64,000 nucleotides of DNA from Reticulitermes speratus. Taxonomy: Eukaryota > Arthropoda > Insecta > Blattodea > Rhinotermitidae. Shown here one piece after another: positions 43,340-55,000 of this stretch (its first letter is position 1; every line of letters begins with the position of its first letter). Below the pieces are notes generated by a model, which saw only the letters and a list, made by a program, of their open reading frames with translations, ran no database searches and was not told the origin of the DNA. The DNA lies in NCBI GenBank assembly GCA_021186555.1, contig JAJKFL010000012.1, positions 930,001 through 994,000 on the forward strand, given 5' to 3'. A program made the position numbers and the translations under genes.

Positions 43340-46053
43340 ATAAACAATCACTCATAAAAATCTTTATTGATGTGGTTACAAGCAACAGGTTGTTCATTTC
43401 AATTAACATAGTCATTCTCCAGAGAGGAAAGAAAAAAAAAAGGCTTTAGATTGTGAAACGTCTATGCAGGATGGACACAAATAAACAGTATTTACAGAAG
43501 CCATACAAAGATGTAGGACGTAAACTACGTATCCTGCACAGGACAAAGGCACTGTTACTGTTCAGTACTTCAAAGTTCAGCACCCCCTAACTATAAAAGC
43601 ATTTAACTAATGCACAGAAACATAAAATTTAAAAAACATGTTAATATTACTAATACATTATAATTGTGGATTAGTTATGAATAAAAGGACAGCTGCAACA
43701 TTACTAATTTAATTTAAAATATCATCTCACTTAACAAATTTTTCCTGACTGTGGCAAAGCCCACCGAACAAGTGGAATGATTTGTAAGGAAGAACACAAG
43801 AGGAACTAGCAGTTGCGTGGGAAAGAAGAAGATCACCAGTGATGCTTTCACCACAGGCCAGAAGAATAGCCACCGGGCGGCACTCGGTTACGACGGATTT
43901 CAGCATTGCCCGTTCCATTGGTGGTTGTGACTGCTGGTGGTGATGAAGATCCCTTCTGATCATTTATTGCAGTTGCAATGTGGCCTTCACCAGTCACAGG
44001 ATTACCACCTGCAGGGCCAGAAATATCATTCATTTAACACAGGAGCTTAATTTATTTGTATGAGATTTGAAGTTGTCGTAGTGCATATCTCGTAGGATGT
44101 GACAGCACACAGCTTGGTAGACAGCTGTCACACCCCAGAAGACTGTAATCTTAGCTACATACCAAATGCACTGCTGACAGATCTGTCGATTGTTGTTGGC
44201 ATGAAACCTCTTTAGTGATAGCGAAATTTGAGGTTTTCACAGCAGTGCTGCTGAAGATTTAAATGTTCTGGGATATGACACTGTGTCACTGGGCGAGTGG
44301 TTCCTGACATAACGACTGTGCTGCTTCCACCTTCAAGGTCATGCAGTTGCCCTAGAGATGAAGGCACTATAATCCTCCGAAAAGTCACGAACTGCACACT
44401 GAATAAAACAGCATCACATCCCAGAATATCTTAATCTTCCCTTCATTGTTATTTAAAAATGAGACAAAATATACTTAATGTGTTAAGGTGGCATGGGCCG
44501 AAGCATAAACTTCAAATTATAATCTATGACCATAGTACTTTTCACCAGACGACAGATAGTACACTTCGCTCCCCACAAGACACACATATCATATGCCCAT
44601 AATACCACGATTCTACATGCCAGCACTTCCACAATCAACTGTCTACAATACTTTTACAACTATTATACAACTTTTAACAAAGACTTTTAACAAGATTTTA
44701 ACTTATAATATATAAGTTTTAATGTGCCGTTAGACTATTTAAAATCATGTGATTGAAGTGACAGTAGCTTTCAGCAAAAAACCCCTGACGATGATCCTAG
44801 GATCAAAACACGTGTAGGGGTATAATTTTAACAATTTTAACAATTATAATAAAGCTACAATAAAAGTGGTTTTAGTGTGCATCAGTTGGTCTGAAACTTA
44901 ATTTAATATTCTGATAACAGTTTCTTCAATTCACGTGTATTTAATGGTTATCTATCTCAATCACAGGAAACAGTGACAGGGTTACGCTAGTCCAAGACCT
45001 CTGCTAATGTTTAAAAGAACAGATACAATGGAAATGTCTTGTAGTTCAACCAATCCTTAATCATAGACAATAAAACATATTCAACATGTTGAACCCAAAA
45101 TCTTTTTAGAATGTAAGATAAACAGAAAAGTGAAGACACTGCCTGAACCACCAACACTAGGTACACACACTACAAATAAACTGCATATTACCTGCCTGAA
45201 CCACCAACACTAGGTACACACACTACAAATAAACTGCATATTACCTGCCTGAACCACCAACACTAGGTACACACACTACAAATAAACTGCATATTACCTG
45301 CCTGAACCACCAACACTAGGTACACACACTACATATAAACTGCATATTACCTGCCTGAACCACCAACACTAGGTACACACACCTACATATAAACTGCATA
45401 TTACCTGCCTGAACCACCAACACTAGGTACACACACTACATATAAACTGCATATTACCTGCCTGAACCACCAACACTAGGTACACACACTACAAATAAAC
45501 TGCATATTACCTGCCTGAACCACCAACACTAGGTACACACACTACATATAAACTGCATATTACCTGCCTGAACCACCAACACTAGGTACACACACTACAA
45601 ATAAACTGCATATTACCTGCCTGAACCACCAACACTAGGTACACACACTACATATAAACTGCATATTACCTGCCTGAACCACCAACACTAGGTACACACA
45701 CTACATATAAACTGCATATTACCAACTGCCTACAGATATCTCACAGGAGAAAGGATACACACTTTGTCAAGTTCATCTGTCTTCTGACTTAAACTCAAAC
45801 AAACATTAATTGTGTGTTGTTTGCGACTGATTGTACTTATTTGTATATATACATCTCCATTCTACGATTTCTTATTTGTTCCTTTGTATCTATTATGACA
45901 GTTTCTATATCCAATGGATTGTTATCATGTATATGGATTTTATTGGAATGTGAACTAAACTAAACTAAATTAAACAGAACATGTCTTTCCATGGTGCTAC
46001 AGCCCAAATTGGGCCTAGGCCACCTCACTGTTGAGGTTTCTAGATCACACACA

Positions 46054-46084
<31 letters not shown>

Positions 46085-49000
46085 CCGGTAGGACTCCTCT
46101 GAATGAGTGATCAGCTCATCACAGAAGCTGCCACCTACACAACACAAAACAAACACAAGAGACTAAATATCCATGCCCTCACCGGGATTCAAACCCACAA
46201 TCCCAGCAATCAAGCGGCCACAGGCCAACGTATTATACCGTGTGGCCACTGTGATCGGCTCACGACATGTTACACGAGACCTTACATAACCGACCTATGT
46301 TAGCCAAACTGATCACCTGTAAGTTACTGTAACGTTATCAAAGATCACAGACTTCTGCAGCAAGGACCGATAATCTGTCCCCTTCAGATAAAAGCAGGTG
46401 TCACCATCTGACAACGATAAGAATGTTAACATCACAGTGTTCTGGCATCTAACACTGTACAGTCTGGTACCTATCTACCAAATTGCACAGTACCACATAC
46501 CAGACAAGACACTACTATGATTCATAAAATGAACTGTGGCCTAAACTGGACACGGACAACCTCTTTACATGGACATAAAAGATTTTAAATATTTACTTTA
46601 CAGAATGCCCCTGGTGGGCTGAGACGGTGACTGTGTGACTTAGTGGGTCACAGAGCATCATTTAGCTGCCATGGAAACCAAACAAAAATCCCAAATTACT
46701 TACCACCAGATGGCAGCAACCCGTGGTTTGTGATCTCACAACCAGGGATCAAGAAGGAAAACAAAACAAAGTCAAATCGACTGTTTTTTATTCAGTGTAA
46801 TGAAAGACGCAGCAGATTAGTGTGTGAACACTATGTCACCCTGTCGCATAATGGGGCCACGGCAACTGTATCATTAAATACAAAGAATAAAAGAAAATTT
46901 TAAACAAAAGTTACAGTCTTGAACAGCTGTGTGTTCAGTACAACTGTCCACACCAAAGTGGAATGGATGAATGACAGACACACACAGAGACACATATGCA
47001 TGCACACGCGCTAGCACGTGCATACATGCGCACCTTTATACTGCATGCCACCTCTCTTACTTCCTAAACAAGTTCACAACTAAATTCATTGAGTAAACTG
47101 TGTGTGACTGAAAGCTGTCAGTTTTGAACCTCGCTTGCACAGTGTTACCCATTTAATTCAGTCACGGACATAGAGTTGACAACACCGTAACAGCACAATT
47201 CTGAATACCTAATAAACAGCGGCGAGTATTAAGATGCCACTGTTGTATAGGTTGGCAGACATGTACAAGTGTTTCAGAGCAGTCCACTGCCTCCATCTTC
47301 AATACAGAAGACCTCCAAACTGAATATTCAAGTATTCTGGGATGTGATGCCATGTCACAGCGAACTACTGGTACAATGACAGAGTCCAACATAGACAACT
47401 TGAATCTTCAGCAACATCTGGCCTGCTGGCACTTCTCTACCAAACTACACGGCATCACATCCTAGAAAACCGCAATCAGCGCCTTCATTTAAAAAGACTA
47501 TACCCCCCCCCCTCTCTCTCTCTCACACACCACACACACACAAAATAATAATGAATTTTGTTTCTTTTTACAGCTGTACTGTGTCTGCAAGCATGTTTTG
47601 GTCCACATTAAACTGTACCTGGCAGTCATTTAAGTGGCCCTTCATGGTGTGCAGCACACCTGCTGTATGACTTTTCACAAGTGTTCTTATTTAAAATTCA
47701 GAAACACAAGACTTTCTCATCGCACGGTAAAATTCTGTACAATGTACGAACTTAAAAAATGGGAACATGAACTTTTAACACTAACAGGACACATGGAAAC
47801 ACTGTTACACCAAACCGACTGACAAATTACCTCGTTTCTTTATCCTTCTCCTGGTGATGGAGTCACTTGAAAAGACACCGACCCCAGTCACTGGATTGCG
47901 CCTGACTGTAACGACCACGCCAAGTGGCGACATGCAACACCAGGAACCACATGCACCACACCACAAGCAACATTTAGTAGCGCAGTCACAAGTCATAACA
48001 TTCAGTACTCAGACAGGTACCATTGCCCATGGTGGTTCACTGGATCACTAGCAGCTTCATGATGTAGAACATTTGAAACCACTCAAAAATATTATGATAC
48101 TATGTGACATTTCATGTTCTCTCTGCAGCATTGCTCTGCGATGTGATGCTGTGACATTGGGCGAGTGGTTGCCAACATTTCAACTGATTGCAGTGGCTTC
48201 ATCTTCAACGATCAAGTAGGCTTCTTAGACTGCTTGACTCTGCGGATGAATGCACCGCGATCCTTCGAAACGTCAGGAACCACTCACACAAAGACACAAC
48301 CTCGTATCTCAGAAGACTTGAATCTTATTATAAAGTGTTTACCTTCCTAAACACCAAACACTACTAAGTACAAAACATTTATAACCAACACACAGTGTTT
48401 TGTGTTTACTAATTTGGATGAGGGAAAAACAAGCCCCACTGGAAGTAATTACAGTATCACAAGCTACTTGTTGTGTAGACAAGCAACAAAGAGAAGACAC
48501 TTGGCGATAGGAGTACGTGTGATCACCAAATGAAACAACGCAACGTACAGTCGACTGGTCTGTTGTCGCATCTCGCAGGTGACAATGACTGCCAATGTCA
48601 AGAACACAATTGTTATGTGACGGTGAAGAACATTTGGCCAGCTCTGAACTGCAGCAAGCCTCTTTCTACAGCTGAAAAGGGCCTCACAATGTCATAAGAG
48701 CAATGTAACGTTAAGACCTGGTCACTTCTAGAGAGAATCAAGCAATAATAATACGGAAAAGCAAGCACATAACTAACTCCATGGAGTACTGCAGTTCCTG
48801 AGAATGTGATGGATGCTCAGCTGATGAAAACACCTGACCGGTCTGTTATGGAATGACGACACAGTCACAGGCGAAGCACTGCCAAAGTCACTTTGTCTAC
48901 CACAAATCCTACACGGCATGTGACCGAGGTACAATGCAGCCTCACGTCACGACCTGCCGTCTAGATCAGTACTGCAGCCATTTAAAAATATTCAAACCCT

Positions 49001-52000
49001 GCACAGGCTGCAATCAAACTGTTAACAGAAACAGTCTTTTGTAAAACTTTACCACTCTGTTTTTTTCTCACTCCTCTGACTGTACAGTTTCGAACACAAG
49101 ATGTTCCTACGCAGTATGCACAAAGCCTGTTCAACTCAAATACTGTTCACTAAATTTAACTACACATATGAACTTCACTAAATAATTAAAAAACTGTCCT
49201 TCATTCTGAAGAGGGAAGATAAGTTGAGCGTGTTTAAAAACACCTGCAGGCCACAGATGAAGACTGCCTAGCCATATGTTGCCCGCTCATCACTGCTCTG
49301 CAGGATGGTGAATGGTAAAACAAGTGGTTACTCACTGTGGCAGAGAGGACTTCATTACTTGCAACAGGTAATATTAGCAACAACAACATTATACAGGCAG
49401 CATGTTCCACTGACACATTGCTACGTACATATCTACTAACTATGCACCATCATCTGCAGGATATGTGAAGACTTAATTAAGTACGGTGTTCGATATGGAA
49501 CGTTCCCTAGGTCATAAAATGGCAGGAAAAACATGTTACAAGTGGCACATTTATTCTAATGAAGTACCATTATTTTTCAACATAATATCTGCACATTAAT
49601 TTGACCCTTTATGGCATGATTTTAAAACTTCTGCTGTGGTAGAGATCACAATTTTGCATTCACAACCATTAGCAGCCATTTACAATTCCCCTTAATATGG
49701 AATTGGCAACTTCCCAAGCGTTGCTTCAGTGACACAAACAAGTGGCCTGTCGCAACGTGCGACCCTTCAGCACGACAACAGAACTCCACACGGTACACAG
49801 CACACACAACAGTTGATGCAACTATTTCACTGGGACCTTCTGGTCTTTCCACCTTATTGTTTGGCCCAATGAAGCAAAGCTGAAAATTCCACACCAATGA
49901 GGAAGTGGAAATGACTATTTGTGAATGGCTGTGGATGCAAGAGCCTGATTCCTACAATGAATAGTTTTACTTGTGCCAAGATGGGATAAATGCATCTACA
50001 TGCTTGGGCATTATATTGAAAAATAATGATACTTCAGTGGAATAAATGAGCTGCATTTAATGTTGTAATGACTTACCACTTAATTTCTATGACCTAGGTA
50101 TTCTTACTGAACACCTGTCAAGCTTTGGTATGACAGACATACAGAATTTTCTTGGTAAACCTTTCTGAAACCTGTGACTTGAATATCACAGACTTTGGCC
50201 TGGTGCTAGAGGCAGACATCATAACGTGCAGCAGAGTACAGACAAAAATGCAAGCTACAACACATTACCACCTGCAAGGAACAATTCAGACTGTCACAAC
50301 ATTCAGTATGCTGTGTCTTTGTAAAGAAGATGCCAGAACGAGCAGTATATACAGCACGATACTCTACAGCACAGTAAGATACAGTAACTGGGGAACAGAC
50401 CGTAACATGGAGAAATGAACGAGAGAATAACAGAATTAAAACGAAATCACTTACTGTATTTTGCAGACAATATGACACACTAAGATTTTAGAAAGCAAAT
50501 TTAGGGAAAAAATGTTTTATTAAAATCTGAAGCACCTTTGGGCCATAAGATCCAGGATCATTTTATACAATGTTTCCAGGAAAAATGTGTGTCTTATGGT
50601 CTAAAAAATACAGCGTACTCAGCTTGGCAGTTATCGTAAATGTAGAAATTCAGCTGCCACCTTCAAGAAAATAAAATAACTAATCAGTGGCATAATAAAT
50701 GGCAGAAGAAAGCAGTTCTGTTACATTCCTACACATGGCATAAGTCAATGAAATGTAGAAGATTTGAAATAGTCTTCTGTTTCTCCTGGATGGTCAGGGC
50801 AGGTAACACTAACACTGTAGACAAGTCCTTGTTTAACACTGGGGGCTGACATTTCCGGAAATTGTAATGCACAATGTTAATAATAAAATAATCAAAATAC
50901 CTGACAGTGTGGCCATTCACAGTCCTGCCAACTGCCAGCAAGAACAACATTAGTCCAAGTCTGGCCAACATTCATTGAATACTTGGTCACTAAAATATTT
51001 CAACATTAAAGCACAACAGCATTGCTTGGGGCAATGTTAAACAAGGAATATCTGTAATATGAATTCCGCCAAACCACCAGAACTCCTTCCTATGTTATGT
51101 TGCAAATCCAGCAACCTGTAAATGACAGTACACATACGACATGCTGCGACAAGAAGTTGCACACACAACATGCACAAATCTAAGTAGGATTCACTCACCA
51201 CACCCAGCGACTACGCCATGCAACTAGATTTGAAGAGAAGAAAGACAAGTATGGTAAATTCCACCGTCTGTCTCACACTATACTTGCTGCTCTCAGCGCC
51301 TTGCAAGGACACAACTAACAGCGTGGGGCGTACAGTCTCATGGGAGCTGTGCGAGATGAATTTGTCCATAAATACTCGTATGGTGTTCCCGTAAGTTTAT
51401 GATGTTTCATGTTTGCAGCATTGGTTTATTTGCAAGACACTCAATAGCTCAGATAATAATATGATTAGTGAATAATGGATTGGAAAGGATTTGGATGTTG
51501 ATGTGGCCTAATTTGAAGTACTAGGCTGGCATTTCATTGGAGGGCCTTAGAGAAAACATGAAACACCTGCTGGACTGTTGCACACATAACATTTTGTTTC
51601 AAAGAAACACTCTGATAAAGGAAGGTGATAAGGTAAAAGTACATTTGTCCCTGTACACAACATCAAGGCACAAAGGGGGAGCAGAGGTACAGCTCCACTT
51701 ATTCGTAACTTCGGCACTAGATGGAGGTGAATGGTAAACTTCACACCCCAGCTTCTTTGCCCCTGAGGGACATACCCATGGTACCCATTGACCAGGAGCT
51801 GGGCAAGTCCCAGAGCCAGTCTAGATGCTGTGGATAAGAGACAAATCTCTTGTGCCTCCCAGGAACCGAACCCCAGATCGTCCCGCCTGTAGCCAAGTTA
51901 CTACACTGACTGAGCTATCACAGCTCTTTCTGATAAGAGAACAGTAACTAATATCGTAACATAACATTTATGTGTGGATATGTTTGTGTTCACGTGCACA

Positions 52001-55000
52001 AGGATATTTTTGTCCCGAGTTTTGACACGCAGCCTTACAAAGATTTGCTACTCATGCTTTGAGCTCATAACAGTGCTTTGTCAAATGTACTGCAGTCTGT
52101 AGGCATCGAAATGCTACTGTCTGGGATTTGTGGTGCACAATCCAATAGTTCATAATGCACTGATGATCAAAATGCACACTGGTTAATGAAGAGAACTTAA
52201 GATTTTAACTAACTCCATGGACAGAGTCATTCTTGGGAAGCTAAGAGTTCCTCAGCTAGTCAACAAATTCCCCGCATTTTATGCAACCTGAAGGTTCATT
52301 ACCGTGTTCAAAACAGCCCATATTCCTGACTTGAACCACATTAATCCAGTCTACACCTTCCCATGCTCTTTATTTAAGATCCATTCCAATACTATCCTCC
52401 CATCCAGCAAGTCTTACAAGCGGTCTCTTTACCTGCATGTTTCCCAACCAAAACCCCATGTGCATGCATTTCACATGCTCTGCCCATTATATCCTCCTTG
52501 ATTTTATGGGCCTAATAATGTTTCATGAGCAGTACAACTCATGTTCCTCATTATGCACCACTCTCCCCCACTTAGCCCCACATACCGCACTCAGCACCCT
52601 ACCCTCGAACACTCTCGGCCTATGTTTCTTCTTTAACGTGAGAGACCAACTTGAAGATTACATCACAGTATTACCAAGGTAATTAGCACCACAAATACTC
52701 CCTGAGGGTCACTGGTACCAAGACTGCAGACAGAAGGTCCAGCTACAGTGCAGATGATAGCAGACAGGGCATCCCCTCTGGCCTGCGCTTCTTGAATATT
52801 CAAATATTTTGGAACATGACATTGTGTGATTCGGTGTGTAGTTTTTGATGTTTCAAATGGGGGTAGCGAATGGGGGTAGTGCCTTTATCTTTAGTGGTAA
52901 GTAATCCAAGAAGAGTAGCCATAGAGGGTTAGATAGGGTGTGTTATACAGACGTGGAAGAACACTACATTCCTCTGAAGCATCGACAGCCAATCGCCCAG
53001 TAACGCAGCGCCACATGAATCGTCAGCAGCACTGCTGTGAGAGCCTCAACCTCGCCTGTTGCTAGCAAAGGTTATGACTACCTGCACTTGTGTGAACACA
53101 ATCGCCAGATGACTAGAAAGGGACATAAGTGTGCTACGGAGAAGCATAACAGCTCAAGGGCGATGTGCACTTGGTCCAACCACCCTGCATGTAGTGGAAA
53201 TGGCATGCCATTTTTCTTTAAGCAGATAAACACTGAGTACAGAGCACTGGTGGAATGATACAGACGGGAAGATGGAAGTATGGGGGAAAAAAGCTGGCCC
53301 CAGTGCCACTTTGTCCATCATAAATCTGACATGGACGGACACTGGATTGAACCCAAGCCACTGGAGTCACAGGCCGGTCAGACTAACTGCCTCGGCCATG
53401 ACATGGCCAGGTTCGTCATGTCATTTGATGACAGGACATGACCGTGACAGAATTGTTATTGTATGGTCTGACACCGGTTAACAAACAGCTCCCGTGATCC
53501 AGTCCATGCTTGGCTGTTAGGTTCTGGCAGCCACTCTGAAGACATCACTCACAAAATAATAACATAGTCTACTTGTACGTTCAGTCTACAGCTCACTAGC
53601 TACGAGTTAAACTCATCACATAACACACTCGCAATGAACCACTTAAGTTCACACAGAAATTAACAGTAGTACCTACACTCTTGAGATCTGAGGTTCTCAG
53701 AGCAGTGCAGTTGAGGATGAGACACTACGTTCTTGGGGACAGAGTCCACCACGTTTTAAGGGTCAAGTAGTCCACACTATTAGGCATTACGTTCCATTGA
53801 AACACCGGGAACAACTAACCCAACAACACAGCGTTGCATCCCAGAAGACCTGAATCCCCAACAACTGCTTTACTGATACTCCAACATGCTTTCAGTCTTT
53901 ATGACCACCAACACGGAGCTGACAAACGCGTCTGTGTACAAAATTACATTGCTACCTATACGTTAAAAGAGGTGTTAATGAGCAACATTGCTCCAGAATA
54001 ACGGCATGTATTTTGATTTTGTCAGTTCCTTATTTCTATAACGTGCTTTACTAAATCAAATTCAGGATTGCACCAAATTACGCATTGTGTAGTTGTTAAA
54101 TGTTCCAGTGTTTCGCAGGAACATACTGCCTTTATTATCAGGGTATCTAACCTGGTTCATGTGGATGCTTACTTGATGTGCAGAAGAAAGATGTCAATTA
54201 TAAACGAGGGTTTGAAGTAATTTAGCTAATCACAGTTACAGACTGCGAGAAAACAGGACAGCAGTAATTGAAAGAAATTCCCTCAAACCTTCTCATATAA
54301 CGAACACATTACATTTCTTGAACTGGATCACTTTAGCATTCACTCGAACCAATTTAGTCCCCTGAAGATGGAAGCACTACGTTCCTTCAAAACGTCTGAA
54401 CATTTAATCACTACATGGCACAAAAACCCTAAAGATGACAATCATTTCAACAACTTCCGCGAATATCTGAAACCTAAAATTACCTAGACTTTGCGCACAC
54501 AGACTTCTGATATCTTACCCTTTAAACAACTGGGTTGGTAGTTAAATTTCTGCACGCATTTTATGAAAAATGTATAATTTGAACAGAGGAAGATAAAATT
54601 ATGGAAAAAAAAAAGGCATTATGTGGAAATTATGCAGCATGTCTTAAATATGCAGTCAATTTCCTTGTTGCTTAAATACATAAAACAAATTGCTTGGGGT
54701 GTTCTTTTAAGTGTGTCTGCATATGTGAAAGCAGGTCGTTTAAAAGTTTCTGTACCAGAAATCAAATTTGTTTTCTCGCCAATTTATTCAAATCCTATGG
54801 CTGTTATCTCGATCCCAACTCTATTGAATGTTAAAGCTTTGAGAATGATCGTGCCAGGATTCCTAAATAGTTTTAAGTTACATAAGTTTAAAGGCAAACA
54901 TTTTCTGTGTAAAGTGAAGCAAAATTAAAATACACCCTTCAGTGGCCTGAAAAATAGCTTGATGTGTTCTGCCATAGCAGAGCATAAATTCTGCTCTGAT

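Noticed and set aside
40098-43357. 798- and 265-codon plus-strand proteins with a 20-residue repeat (SQQLATSFYP...)
   Set aside because: It is the antisense of a LINE-derived 60-bp repeat; the 20-codon period alone keeps it open.
49646-49897. 83-codon minus-strand frame as an extra Jupiter exon or gene
   Set aside because: It opens at GTG, no acceptor or donor fits the Jupiter phases, and no motif is recognised.
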